From Dehalococcoidia bacterium (GTDB lineage: Bacteria; Chloroflexota; Dehalococcoidia; Tepidiformales; Tepidiformaceae), in contig JAJDYW010000019.1 in the NCBI GenBank assembly GCA_022824925.1, positions 1 to 64,000 of the forward strand: a stretch of 64,000 nt of DNA, in the 5' to 3' direction. Below the pieces are notes generated by a model that was given only the letters and a program-made list of their open reading frames with translations, did not search any database and had not been told where the DNA came from. A program made the translations under genes and the position numbers. Shown here in pieces: positions 35,301 to 44,889 of this stretch (within the stretch, counting starts at the first letter, position 1; each line of letters opens with the position of its first letter).

Positions 35301-35598
35301 CGAGCGGAGCGGACTGCTCGGTCAGGTCGCCGGCCTCGCGGGCGAGCTGCTCGTACGTGTCCCAGGGGGTGGCCTCGGCCATGCGGGGGCCGGCCTTGAA
35401 GTACTCGGCAGCTGACTCCCAGGAGCGCAGGCTGATGGCCATGAGGTCGAGCCCGCCGCGCGACCAGCCTTCGAGCTGCGTCGGCGTGAGCCGGGGCTCG
35501 AGGGCGCGCAGGCTGGACTCGTAGGCCTCCAGCAGGGGCTCCGGGAACCCGTCGAAGCGGGATCGGTTGCGGGCGATCAGCCCACCGGCGACGCTCAT
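32368..35598 (-). CDS. Large VWA-domain protein of the CbbO/NorD type
   Basis: The ATG at 35598 overlaps the phosphoesterase stop (ATGA), giving 1076 residues. The N-terminal about 550 residues are a helical repeat-like region (for example SFLRSAPDTLTHIGPNHLAQWADFG and CLTSAPEVLGRLEHND). An acidic linker follows, then a C-terminal VWA domain. The MIDAS reads DMSAST (Asp859), with DGRPQDHG and the Thr-containing loop TPIRSTRMGP. CbbO/NorD proteins work with MoxR/CbbQ AAA+ ATPases to activate metalloenzymes such as Rubisco or NO reductase. The AAA+ partner lies in the same operon, but no client enzyme is seen. Confidence 0.8.
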   Translation of the reverse strand: MSVAGGLIARNRSRFDGFPEPLLEAYESSLRALEPRLTPTQLEGWSRGGLDLMAISLRSWESAAEYFKAGPRMAEATPWDTYEQLAREAGDLTEQSAPLAVSFLRSAPDTLTHIGPNHLAQWADFGRRLYKGNWKSSSLAAQFYDAGPDLFGTIRVSHAGRLVLFLDELARHSYELAAACLTSAPEVLGRLEHNDRMPFLTFGVELAQTSWADSRLYFDRGVPLIQRVHGPVRERYLTLAAQVARDHSRSVFQYFEEAAHALGEVEPDDHGIVIELAEQLAPHSAYAAMDFISNAPEVLEKVRIDELGAWQNHGLGILASSREGGEAYFRLQSSRGEEVLDTLSARVELSKVGDVLRLYGKALTGKNISIHASAVLTEKGIGWVDEERASTDGTTIYLPEVMELYRGKDENFAAVKVFTTHQAARLEFGSFAFSFSRPSTLFEDLRPTIREAPDANPATEIERFFDLFPDRTLASDIHKVAEGTRIDAAIKRNYAGIRRSLTRMQREELERRPEVSELPLRQAFVENLVRVSLDGIDAVRWPAAQRDAVSSGVSILQQLMAESASVEDTAEATLRLYQLAMSIRNERDEGEEEWEGLPEMDQESFQLDMSELGSEGAPMEMEMGDAEDGDVDYESPQDIDFRGDFKPELVQLLMKLRDDAELGDAGQISPDQLTEEQLKELLEKSAEIDLDSLLEGDLQNTTGMFLSNLLKEAGTPTLDSDAQSDQPLSDLSTGAEEGEEPLAPIVTTYYYDEWDFRAQDYKPRWCAVKEADLEEGEEEFYDETLKEYAALVAQTRKQFELMKPELFRKIKKLSDGEDVELDPAIEWMIDLRTGVSPSDKIYWRRNKVERDVAIAFLLDMSASTDEEIARRDQQYDDSDDDPRKYLSWWVTKRRQELSAPPKRIIDLEKEATVLLITALETIGDDYGIYGFSGYGRDNVEFYVLKDFDEQFGETTKKRIDKVTPIRSTRMGPAIRHAVHKLSETEAKVRILVLLSDGRPQDHGYGRDRTEKEYAIHDTKQALNEAKREGITPFALTVDRAGHDYLKTMCEDMGYEVVGDIESLPRRLPALYRSLTE

Positions 35599-36209
35599 GA
35601 AGCACCCCCCGAGGCAAGCACGCGCGAGGGGCGTGCGGGATCCTCGTACTCGTAGAAGTGGACCTCGTCGCCGGCGGTGTCCCAGACGGCGCACGAGAGG
35701 CGGTAGCCGTTCCCGGGGTGGCGGGCCTCGCCTGCCGACCCGGGGTTGATGACGAGGGTATCCCCGAAGCGTTCGGCCATGGGGACGTGGGTGTGGCCGG
35801 TCACGACGACGTCGTGCCGGAGGTCGGCGGTCTTCTTCCAGAGCGGGTCGTGGGGGTAGTGGTACTCCCAGCCCCCCCAGGGCGAGCTGTGGGCCATGAG
35901 GAAGCGCCTGCCACCGACCTGCGCCTCGACCGAGTAGGGCTGCCCGCGCAGCCACTCGACGAGATCGCCGCGGACGTGATCCATGGCGAGGGCGCGTTCG
36001 CCGTCGCGGCCGAGGATGACCTCGTCGTGGTTCCCGAGCACGACGCGGGCGCCGCGCTCGCGCAGCAGCTCGACGGTCTCGTTCGACCAGCGGTACTGGT
36101 AGACGGTGTCGCCGGCGCAGAGAAGCTCATCAATGGGGCCCATGCGGTCGAGCGCCGCCAGCAGGCCGGGGACGTTGCCGTGGACGTCGGAGACGATTCC
36201 GATCCTCAT
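35595..36209 (-). CDS. Metallophosphoesterase (YfcE/MJ0936-type)
   Basis: The 204-residue protein has all calcineurin-like metal motifs in order: SDVHGN (7-12), GDTV, GNHDE, AHSSPWGG and GHTHVP, then the closing INPGSAGEARH. Members hydrolyse phosphodiesters, with substrates mostly unknown. It sits between the AAA+ and VWA genes on the same strand. It overlaps the VWA gene by four bases and leaves 67 bases after the ATPase stop, so it is probably co-transcribed. A functional link to the ATPase-VWA pair is possible but unproven. Confidence 0.88.
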   Translation of the reverse strand: MRIGIVSDVHGNVPGLLAALDRMGPIDELLCAGDTVYQYRWSNETVELLRERGARVVLGNHDEVILGRDGERALAMDHVRGDLVEWLRGQPYSVEAQVGGRRFLMAHSSPWGGWEYHYPHDPLWKKTADLRHDVVVTGHTHVPMAERFGDTLVINPGSAGEARHPGNGYRLSCAVWDTAGDEVHFYEYEDPARPSRVLASGGAS

Positions 36210-36276
36210 GCCGCCACCTCGCGCGCGGCCACGAGGGCGCGCGCCGGCGAGTGCTCCCGGATGCGAGCGCGGGCGG

Positions 36277-37185
36277 CTACTCGAAGATCGATGTCACCAC
36301 CTCTTCGATGCTGCGCTGGACCTCGAGGTCGTCGGTAAGGGCCCAGGTCACGCCGACCTGGGCGGCGCGGCGGGGCTCGATGCCGCGCTCGATGAGGCGG
36401 CCCGCATAGATGAGGAGGCGCGTGCTGACGCCCTCGCTGAGGCCGTGCTCCTTCAGGTTGCGGACCTTCTCGCCGAGCTTGGCCAGCTCGATGGAGACGG
36501 CCATATCGACGCCGGATTCGTGCGAGATGATCTCCGCTTCCTGCTCGCGGGTGGGGTAGGTGAACTCAACGGAGATGAAGCGCTGGCGGGTGGAGTGCTT
36601 CAGGTCCTTGAGCGCGCTCTGGTAGCCGGGGTTGTAGGAGATGACGAGGAGGAAGCCGTCGGCTGCCTCGACCACCTGGCCGAGCTTCTCGATGGGGAGG
36701 AGGCGGCGGTAGTCGGTGAGGGGGTGGATGAGGACGGTCGTGTCCTTGCGCGCCTCGACGACCTCGTCGAGGTAGCAGATGGCGCCCGTCTTCACCGCGC
36801 GGGTGAGGGGCCCATCGATCCAGCGGGTGCCGTCGGTATCGAGGAGGTAGCGGCCGACGAGGTCGCTGGCGGTGAGGTCCTCGTGGCAGGCGACGGTGAC
36901 GAAGGGGCGGGGGCCCTCGTCGTCGAGGGGCGCCTCGCCCCCCTGGGAGATGTGGGTCATGGGGCGGCCGAGGCGCCAGGACATGTACTCGACGAAGCGG
37001 GTCTTGCCGCAGCCCGTGGGGCCCTTCAGGAGCACGGGAATGCGCTGCTCGAAGGCGGCCTCGAAGAGCTCGATCTCGTCCCCGAGGGGGAGGTAGTACG
37101 GCTCTTCGCGAACGGTGAACTCCTCGGCGGCGAGGACAAGCCCGCCGGGGGCCATGACTTCGGTGGTGGTGGGTGCTTCAGCCAA
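36277..37185 (-). CDS. MoxR/CbbQ-type AAA+ ATPase
   Basis: A TTG start at 37185 has AGAGAGG at good spacing and overlaps the end of coaE; an ATG at 37155 is the alternative. The 302-residue protein has Walker A GPTGCGKT (55-62), Walker [11 protein letters not shown], sensor-1 VISYNPGYQ, an arginine-finger region ([11 protein letters not shown]), and the C-terminal CbbQ/NorQ lid with [13 protein letters not shown]. These ATPases remodel or activate enzymes together with VWA partners, like the 1076-residue protein downstream. The client here is unknown. Confidence 0.87.
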   Translation of the reverse strand: MAEAPTTTEVMAPGGLVLAAEEFTVREEPYYLPLGDEIELFEAAFEQRIPVLLKGPTGCGKTRFVEYMSWRLGRPMTHISQGGEAPLDDEGPRPFVTVACHEDLTASDLVGRYLLDTDGTRWIDGPLTRAVKTGAICYLDEVVEARKDTTVLIHPLTDYRRLLPIEKLGQVVEAADGFLLVISYNPGYQSALKDLKHSTRQRFISVEFTYPTREQEAEIISHESGVDMAVSIELAKLGEKVRNLKEHGLSEGVSTRLLIYAGRLIERGIEPRRAAQVGVTWALTDDLEVQRSIEEVVTSIFE

Positions 37186-37801
37186 TCGTCTGCCTCTCTG
37201 TGCCGGTGCGCGCGCGAAGGGCCTCCCAGGCGGCGCGGATGGTGTCCGCCAGCTCCTCGCGCGTGCCGTTGTTCTCGATGACCACGTCCGCCGCGGCGAT
37301 CCGCTCCTCGTTCGAGAGCTGCGAATCGATGCGGGCGCGCGCGGCGGCCTCGTCGAGGCCATTGCGTTCTCCGAGCCGGGCCACGGCCCCGTCGGGCTCG
37401 ACGGTGGTGACCCAGATCTCGTCGGCCATGTCCTGCCAGCCGGCCTCGAGGAGGACGGCTGCTTCGAGCAGGACGATGCCGTTGCCCGCGACCTCGAGGG
37501 CGCTGAGCTCCTCGGAGGCCAGGGCGCGGATGCCGGGCCAGACGATGTCGGTGAGGCGGGTCATCTCCTCGGGCTTTCCGAACACCTTGCCGCCGAGCAC
37601 GCGCCGGTCGATCGTGCCGTCGGCGGCGACGACGTCATTGCCGAAGGCGGCGACGACGGCGGCGAAGGTACCCGTGCCGGGATCGTAGGTGCGGTGCCCG
37701 AGGATGTCGGCGTCGATGACGGGGACGCCCTGCTCGCGAAAGAACTCCGCGACGGTCGATTTCCCGCTGGCGATGCCGCCAGTGAGGCCGATGGTGTGCA
37801 C
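37178..37801 (-). CDS. coaE: Dephospho-CoA kinase
   Basis: CoaE phosphorylates the 3'-OH of dephospho-CoA, the last step of coenzyme A synthesis. The 207-residue protein has the P-loop GGIASGKST (8-16), [38 protein letters not shown], and the lid arginines in [19 protein letters not shown]. The GTG start (VHTIGLTGG) gives a normal N-terminus. It is the first gene of the reverse-strand unit and overlaps the AAA+ ATPase start by eight bases. Confidence 0.94.
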   Translation of the reverse strand: MHTIGLTGGIASGKSTVAEFFREQGVPVIDADILGHRTYDPGTGTFAAVVAAFGNDVVAADGTIDRRVLGGKVFGKPEEMTRLTDIVWPGIRALASEELSALEVAGNGIVLLEAAVLLEAGWQDMADEIWVTTVEPDGAVARLGERNGLDEAAARARIDSQLSNEERIAAADVVIENNGTREELADTIRAAWEALRARTGTERQTIG

Positions 37802-38019
37802 GCGCTCACTCCCGATCGAGGTGGGGGCTATCCCAAACCATGAGGATACGGGGGAGGGGGAGGGCGGGGCAAACCCGGGAGCGCTTCAGGGTGTGCCCAA
37901 GAATTCCCCCCTTTCGGCACTCCCGCCCTTCCGCCATGCGCGATGGAGATGTGTACGTGGCAGGGCTGAAGAGCTATCCTGTGACAATCACAGGCGCAGC
38001 GCCGGAGAGGGGAATCGAC

Positions 38020-38403
38020 ATGGGGATGTTCGAAGTTCGCGTGCGTGTGTCGCATCCCCACGGTGGCGGCTACTTCAATGCCAACACGCTCGTGGACACG
38101 GGCGCTATCTACTCCAAGCTGCCCGAGTCGATGCTCCGGGAGCAGTTGGGGATCGAACCGGACCGGGAGGACCAGCTCCAACTCGCCGATATGGAGTGGA
38201 AAACCTACCCCGTGGGCGAAGCGCGCTTCCACATCGGGGACCGGGCGAGCACCGCGCGAGTGATTTTCGGCGAGGAAGACTGCTTCATCCTGGGGGCGAC
38301 ATCCCTGCAGGAGCTTGGCCTCGTCCCCGACACCACGGAACACCAGCTTGTTCCCGCCCCCTTGATGCTGGTCGGCATCAAGGGCCAACCGTATCTGGGG
38401 TAG
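38020..38403 (+). CDS. Retropepsin-like (clan AA) aspartic protease-fold protein
   Basis: GAGAGGGG precedes the ATG at the proper distance. The 127-residue protein has the single-lobe retropepsin pattern: strand FEVRVRV, active-site VDTGAIYSKLP (Asp26-Thr-Gly), GEARFHIGDR, and the second hydrophobic-G signature CFILGATSLQELGL, ending IKGQPYLG. Such proteins would act as homodimers. Bacterial members are poorly characterised. It is followed 92 bases later by a HigA-type regulator on the same strand. A shared role is possible but unproven. Confidence 0.8.
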   Translation: MGMFEVRVRVSHPHGGGYFNANTLVDTGAIYSKLPESMLREQLGIEPDREDQLQLADMEWKTYPVGEARFHIGDRASTARVIFGEEDCFILGATSLQELGLVPDTTEHQLVPAPLMLVGIKGQPYLG

Positions 38404-38495
38404 AACCGCAGGCCCGGAGTCAAACGAGGGTTGCTGAGCCAGGACGACCGGCGCGTCAGACGGCCGTGAACAAGGCCGATCCTGGAGGTTGAGTC

Positions 38496-38810
38496 ATGGT
38501 CCTCATTCCCACCGACCGGGAGCCGACGCATCCAGGCGAGGTGCTGCTCACGGAGTTCCTGGAGCCCCTGGGGCTGACCCAGCGCGCCCTGGCGAGCGGG
38601 GTCCAGATGCCGTACCAGCGCATCAACGAGATTGTCCGCGGGAAACGAGGTATCACGCCCAGCACGGCGTTGCGGCTATCCAGGTTCCTGGGCACATCGC
38701 CAGACGTCTGGATGTCCCTGCAACTCCGGTGGGACCTCTACCACGCCGAGCGCAGCGAGAGCGTCCAGCTTCAGGCCATCGAGCCGCACGAGCGCGCCAC
38801 AGCCTCCTGA
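38496..38810 (+). CDS. HigA-family XRE regulator (antitoxin-like), orphan
   Basis: GGAGG lies eight bases before the ATG. The 104-residue protein matches HigA/VapI: PTHPGEVLLTEFLEPLGLTQRALASG (first helices), QMPYQRINEIVRGKRGIT (recognition helix), then STALRLSRFLGTSPDVWMSLQLRWDLYHAE. HigA normally sits next to a HigB RNase and represses the pair. No HigB frame is visible in the 92-base gap or downstream, so this is either an orphan antitoxin or a regulator of its neighbours. Confidence 0.88.
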   Translation: MVLIPTDREPTHPGEVLLTEFLEPLGLTQRALASGVQMPYQRINEIVRGKRGITPSTALRLSRFLGTSPDVWMSLQLRWDLYHAERSESVQLQAIEPHERATAS

Positions 38811-38852
38811 AGCCGCCAGGTCGCTGACGACGCCGGCATCCGGGCCCGACCT

Positions 38853-39275
38853 TCAGGCGGGGACGATGCGGATCTGCGAGCGGGGAGCGGAGCGGTCGCA
38901 GGTGGGACAGTGATAGACCACGTCGACGCCGTGGCCACAGCGGTGGTCGACGATCGTGAGGTCGTGGTCGGCGTGGCGCTCGCCCCAGGTGGCGAGGGCG
39001 CCCACGACCATCCCCAGCGAGTGGCCCTTGGCCGTGAGGAAGTACTCGGCGCGGGGCGGGTGGTCGCTGTAGAGACGGCGGTCGACGAGCCCCTCGCCCT
39101 CGAGCCGCTTCAGCCGCGAGGAGAGCACGCTCGGGGTGATGCCCTCGACGGAGCGGCGCAGGTCGCCGAAACGGGCGTCGCCCTTGAGCAGGTCGCGCAC
39201 GACGAGCAGGGTCCAGCGATCGCCCACGAGGTCGAGGGTCGAGGCGACGGGGCAGCGGACGCTTCGCGAGGTCAT
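38853..39275 (-). CDS. HxlR-family HTH regulator with C-terminal Cys cluster
   Basis: The ATG at 39275 (GGAG upstream) gives 140 residues. The winged-HTH is of the HxlR type: CPVASTLDLVGDRWTLLVVRDLL, RFGDLRRSVEGITPSVLSSRLKRLEGEGLVDRRL, and PPRAEYFLTAKG. The Cys at position 8 is the typical redox- or aldehyde-sensing residue of this family. The C-terminus adds HRCGHG, then CPTC, a probable zinc-ribbon knuckle. It is divergent from fbiC with about 86 bases between them, so it may control that gene and itself. Confidence 0.88.
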   Translation of the reverse strand: MTSRSVRCPVASTLDLVGDRWTLLVVRDLLKGDARFGDLRRSVEGITPSVLSSRLKRLEGEGLVDRRLYSDHPPRAEYFLTAKGHSLGMVVGALATWGERHADHDLTIVDHRCGHGVDVVYHCPTCDRSAPRSQIRIVPA

Positions 39276-39290
39276 GCGAACTCCAGTCGG

Positions 39291-39322
39291 TTGTGACGAG
39301 CTACCGAGTCGTACTGTACTAT
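39291..39322 (+). promoter_or_regulatory. Candidate promoter and operator between hxlR-type gene and fbiC
   Basis: TTGTGA (39291-39296) followed by TACTAT (39317-39322) could be a weak promoter toward fbiC, though the 20-base spacing is long. The near-palindrome GTACTGTAC (39311-39319) sits in it and resembles half-site patterns of HxlR regulators. This is low-certainty pattern matching. Confidence 0.3.
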
Positions 39323-39361
39323 CGAGGGCGGTCCGCGTCGACGAGCGGGCAGGGAGCACGG

Positions 39362-41791
39362 ATGCGGGAATCGACCGAAGCGGTGCTGGCGCGGGCGATC
39401 GCGGGGGTGAGCCCCACGCCCGAGGAAGCTCGCGCCCTGGCCGGCGAGTCCGACCTGGCCGGCCTCACGGCGGCGGCAGGCACCATCCGCGACCAGGCCC
39501 ACGACCACGTCATCTCCTACTCGCGGAACCTCTTCATCCCCCTGACCAAGCTCTGCCGCGACGTCTGCCACTACTGCACCTTCGCCCAGCCCCCGAAGCG
39601 GGGCGAGCGCGCCTACATGAGCATCGACGAGGTGCTGGAGATCGCGAGGGCGGGGGCGGCCGCAGGCTGCACCGAGGCGCTGTTCACGCTCGGGGACAAG
39701 CCCGAGCTGCGCTACAAGGTGGCGCGCGAGGAGCTGGCCGCCCTCGGGCACGAGACGACGATCTCGTACCTGGCGGAGGTCGCGGGGATCGTCGCCGAGG
39801 AGACGGGGCTGCTGCCGCACGTCAACCCCGGCGTGATGACGCGCGAGGACATCGCCCTGCTGCGCGATGTCTCGGTGTCGCAGGGGATCATGCTGGAGAG
39901 CGTCTCGCGACGGCTGCTGGAGAAGGGGCAGGCGCACCACGGCTCGCCCGACAAGGATCCCGACCTGCGCCTCGAGACGATGCGGCTGGCCGGGGAGCTC
40001 CAGGTGCCGTTCACCTCGGGCATCCTCATCGGCATCGGGGAGACGCGGCTGGAGCGGATCGAGTCGCTGCTGGCGTTGCGCGAGGTACACGAGGCGCACG
40101 GGCACATCCAGGAGCTGATCATCCAGAACTTCCGGGCCAAGCCCGACACGAAGATGGCGGACGCGCCCGAGCCCGACTTCGACGACCTGCTCTGGACGCT
40201 GGCGCTGGCGCGCATCCTCTTCGGACCGGAGATCGGCGTGCAGGCGCCGCCCAACCTGATGCCCGAGTCGTACGGGAAGCTGGTGGCGGCGGGGTTGAGC
40301 GACTGGGGCGGGGTCTCGCCGCTGACGATCGACCACGTGAACCCGGAGGCGCCCTGGCCCCAGCTCGAGGAGCTGCGGCGCCAGACGGAAGCGGCCGGCC
40401 ACCACCTCGCCGAGCGGCTGGCGGTCTACCCGAAGTACGCGCAGGACAGCGAGCGCTGGCAGGGCAAGGCGATGGCCACGCGGGTGCTGCGCTCGATGGA
40501 CGCGGACGGCTTCGCGCGCGAGGGTGAGTGGGCGCCCGGCGCGGTGCTCGAACCGCCACCCGGCTACACCTTCCCCCGGAAGACGCCGGCGGCCATGCCG
40601 CCCGACTCGCCCGTGCCGGCGCTGGTCGCCAAGGCGCGGCGGAGTGAGGAGCTGGCGGAGGCCGAGATCGCGCGGCTCTTCGAAGTGCGCGGGCCGGAGT
40701 TCGACTACGTCTGCGCGGCGGCCGACGAGCTGCGCGCGGAGGTCTCGGGCGACATCGTGCGGTACGTCGTGAACCGCAACATCAACTACACGAACATCTG
40801 CTACTTCAAGTGCCAGTTCTGCGCCTTCTCCAAGGGCAAGCTGAGCGAGAACCTGCGGGGCAAGCCGTACGACCTCGGGCTCGACGAGGTGGTGCGCCGC
40901 GCGCAGGAAGCCTGGGATCGGGGCGCCACCGAGGTCTGCATGCAGGGCGGGATCCACCCCGACTACACGGGCGCGACCTACCTGGAGATCTGCGAGGCGG
41001 TGAAGGAAGCCCTTCCCGACATGCACGTCCACGCCTTCTCCCCGCTGGAGGTCCACCAGGGGGCGGAGACGCTGGGGATTCCGGTGAAGGAGTTCCTCGG
41101 GCGGCTACGGGACTCAGGGCTGGGCACGCTGCCCGGGACCGCCGCCGAGATTCTCGACGACGAGGTACGCGACACGCTCTGCCCGGACAAGCTCAGCACG
41201 GACCAGTGGCTCGAGGTAGTGGGGGCGGCGCATGAGGTCGGGTTCACCACGACCTCGACGATCATGTACGGCCACATCGACGGGCCGGTCTCGTGGGCGA
41301 GGCACCTGCTGCGCCTGCGCGAGTTGCAGGCGCGCACGGGCGGCATCAGCGAGTTCGTGCCGCTGCCGTTCGTGCACATGGAGGCGCCCATCTACCTGAA
41401 GGGGCGGGCGCGCCAGGGGCCGACGTGGCGGGAGGCGATCCTGATGCACGCGGTCTCGCGGCTGGCGCTGCACCCGCTCATCACGAACATCCAGGTGTCG
41501 TGGGTGAAGATGGGGGTCGAGGGCTCGAAGGCAGCCCTCCTCGCCGGCGCGAACGACATGGGCGGCACACTCATGAACGAGAGCATCAGCCGGGCGGCGG
41601 GCGCCAGCCACGGCCAGGAAATGCCTCCCGAGTCGATGGACGAGCTGATCACGAGCATCGGGCGGCTGCCCCGCCAGCGCACGACAACCTACGGCACGCC
41701 GCCGGAGGAGCGCCGGCAGACTTCGTACGGCGCGGACGAGCTCACGCCCATCGTGCTGACGCCGGTGAAGAAGTACGCCCGCTCGCGCTAG
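39362..41791 (+). CDS. fbiC: FO synthase FbiC (CofG-CofH fusion)
   Basis: FbiC makes the deazaflavin FO, the chromophore of coenzyme F420, from a tyrosine-derived radical and a ribityl uracil. The 809-residue protein has two radical-SAM halves. The CofG-like half carries CRDVCHYC (Cys65/69/72) and the CofH-like half carries CYFKCQFC (Cys480/484/487). Both have GIxIGIGET or QGGIHPDYTG segments. The fused form is usual in actinobacteria and some Chloroflexota. GGGAG precedes the ATG at 39362. F420-type enzymes occur at 47309 and 56223. Confidence 0.94.
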   Translation: MRESTEAVLARAIAGVSPTPEEARALAGESDLAGLTAAAGTIRDQAHDHVISYSRNLFIPLTKLCRDVCHYCTFAQPPKRGERAYMSIDEVLEIARAGAAAGCTEALFTLGDKPELRYKVAREELAALGHETTISYLAEVAGIVAEETGLLPHVNPGVMTREDIALLRDVSVSQGIMLESVSRRLLEKGQAHHGSPDKDPDLRLETMRLAGELQVPFTSGILIGIGETRLERIESLLALREVHEAHGHIQELIIQNFRAKPDTKMADAPEPDFDDLLWTLALARILFGPEIGVQAPPNLMPESYGKLVAAGLSDWGGVSPLTIDHVNPEAPWPQLEELRRQTEAAGHHLAERLAVYPKYAQDSERWQGKAMATRVLRSMDADGFAREGEWAPGAVLEPPPGYTFPRKTPAAMPPDSPVPALVAKARRSEELAEAEIARLFEVRGPEFDYVCAAADELRAEVSGDIVRYVVNRNINYTNICYFKCQFCAFSKGKLSENLRGKPYDLGLDEVVRRAQEAWDRGATEVCMQGGIHPDYTGATYLEICEAVKEALPDMHVHAFSPLEVHQGAETLGIPVKEFLGRLRDSGLGTLPGTAAEILDDEVRDTLCPDKLSTDQWLEVVGAAHEVGFTTTSTIMYGHIDGPVSWARHLLRLRELQARTGGISEFVPLPFVHMEAPIYLKGRARQGPTWREAILMHAVSRLALHPLITNIQVSWVKMGVEGSKAALLAGANDMGGTLMNESISRAAGASHGQEMPPESMDELITSIGRLPRQRTTTYGTPPEERRQTSYGADELTPIVLTPVKKYARSR

Positions 41792-42636
41792 CCGCCCGCC
41801 GGCGGCTCCCAGCGAACGATCCCGAGCTTGCCCGGGTCCTGCCGGAACGCGACCTGGTCGTCGTCGATGTCGACGTAGTCGGGGAGGATGGCGCGCAGCT
41901 TCTCCTCCTCGGGGCTGCCCTCGGCGATCCAGAGCTGCTGGCGGAGGAAGCGCATCACGCCTTCCTCGTCCTGGTAACCGATGGCGCCGTATTCGGCGAA
42001 CGTGACCTCGCAGAGGCGCCCGCGTGCGAGCTGCAGGGCGAGGAACTCGGGTAGAGCGGGAAGGGGCACGCGGGGCTCCTCGTGGACGGCCTCCCAGAAG
42101 GGGTTGGAGCGGGAGGGCGGCGGCTCGCTCAGCATCACGGCGATGCAGAGGCGGCCCGCGGCGCCCTCCATGGCATCGAGGAAGGGGCCGAATTCCTCGA
42201 TGTCGTAGCCGACGTGGGAGATGAGGGCGACATCAGCCCGGACGGATACGTTGGAGGGCCAGCGGGCGTCGACGACGCGCACGTTCTCGATGCCATGCTC
42301 GGCCATGCTCTCGGCGAGGACCGCGCGCATGCCCTCCGAGGGCTCGACGGCGATGACCTCGCGGCAGTGGAGGGCGAGGGGAAGGGCGTAGCGCCCGCCC
42401 CCGGCGCCGATATCGACGACGGTGTCCCCGGGGCGGACGAGGGCGCGCAGGGCCTCGACGGTGGCGTCGCCCTCGCGGTGCGGGTCGGCGCGAAACATGG
42501 CGGCGATGGGCGCGTAGTAGTCGTCGCGCGGTGGCATGGCCTTGCGGCGACGCTCGACCTGTTCGCGGTTGAGGCGCACGCGCTCGGCCCAGGCTGCGAG
42601 GGCTTCGGTGGGGTCGGGGCGGAGAGGGCTGGTCAT
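41788..42636 (-). CDS. Class I SAM-dependent methyltransferase
   Basis: The 282-residue protein has motif I VVDIGAGGGRYALPLA (about 75-90), an acidic end to strand 2 (VIAVEPSEGM), VRVVDARWP, and ADVALISHVGYDIEE for the later strands. The rest is not specific. The substrate could be a small molecule or a protein. It converges on fbiC with a 4-base overlap and is divergent from the rhodanese. It may be unrelated to F420. Confidence 0.85.
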   Translation of the reverse strand: MTSPLRPDPTEALAAWAERVRLNREQVERRRKAMPPRDDYYAPIAAMFRADPHREGDATVEALRALVRPGDTVVDIGAGGGRYALPLALHCREVIAVEPSEGMRAVLAESMAEHGIENVRVVDARWPSNVSVRADVALISHVGYDIEEFGPFLDAMEGAAGRLCIAVMLSEPPPSRSNPFWEAVHEEPRVPLPALPEFLALQLARGRLCEVTFAEYGAIGYQDEEGVMRFLRQQLWIAEGSPEEEKLRAILPDYVDIDDDQVAFRQDPGKLGIVRWEPPAGG

Positions 42637-42739
42637 GGGGCGCAGCGTGGCACAACGCGCAGGCCCCCGCCAGACGGGGCGGAATCGGGGCCGCGCGTGC
42701 TAGGCTTTCCGCCACTACCCACGCAGCGAGGCAAGACCG

Positions 42740-43093
42740 GTGGCTACGAAGGACCCACGAGAGCCGTTCACGAGGATCTCGATCGAAGAGGCCAAGGAGA
42801 AGCTCGACAGCGGCGACGCCGTGATGGTCGACGTACGCGATCCGCACGAGTACGTGGAGGTCCACGCGAAGGGCGTGCGCCTCATCCCCGTGAACACGGT
42901 GATGAACGAGTTGAAGCAGATCCGCGACTTCGCGGGCGACAAGAAGGAAGTGCTGTTCATCTGCAAGATGGGCGGTCGCAGTGCGCTGGCGGCGGAGTAC
43001 GCGACGGCCGCAGGCCTGGACGACTACGAGCTGTACAACGTCGAGGGCGGCACGGACGCCTGGGCGGAGGCGGGTCTCCCGACGGGGGACTGA
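42740..43093 (+). CDS. Single-domain rhodanese (sulfurtransferase)
   Basis: The 117-residue protein is a single rhodanese fold: ISIEEAKEKLDSGDAVMVDVRDPHEYVEVHAKG, then the active-site loop CKMGGRS with the nucleophile Cys near residue 74, and the closing YNVEGGTDAWAEAGLPT. Such proteins move sulfane sulfur or act in redox control. A TG-C-TAGGCT extended -10-like box lies at about 42699-42706, upstream of the GTG start. It lies just upstream of rpoD but has its own spacing. Confidence 0.92.
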   Translation: MATKDPREPFTRISIEEAKEKLDSGDAVMVDVRDPHEYVEVHAKGVRLIPVNTVMNELKQIRDFAGDKKEVLFICKMGGRSALAAEYATAAGLDDYELYNVEGGTDAWAEAGLPTGD

Positions 43094-43153
43094 CGGGCAT
43101 CGCGGAATCGCCGTCTTTCCGGCGCGATCGGTCTTCCGATCGCCGCTGAGACT

Positions 43154-43162
43154 TGCTATGAT
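43154..43162 (+). promoter_or_regulatory. Extended -10 promoter of rpoD (TGCTATGAT)
   Basis: TG-C-TATGAT matches an extended -10 with five of six bases of TATAAT. It is about 65 bases before the ATG at 43228. The -35 (TTCCGA, 17-base spacing) is weak, as usual for extended -10 promoters. Confidence 0.5.
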
Positions 43163-43227
43163 CAGGTTGGCGCAGTGTGTCCCACGCGCCTTCCCAGAAA
43201 TCACCACCGGGGGTACCTGTCCGCCAG

Positions 43228-44871
<1,644 letters not shown>

Positions 44872-44889
44872 GCAACCCTCGGGCAGCCG

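Noticed and set aside
38404..38495. A HigB toxin remnant before the HigA-like gene
   Set aside because: The gap is only 92 bases, and no frame shows the HigB pattern.
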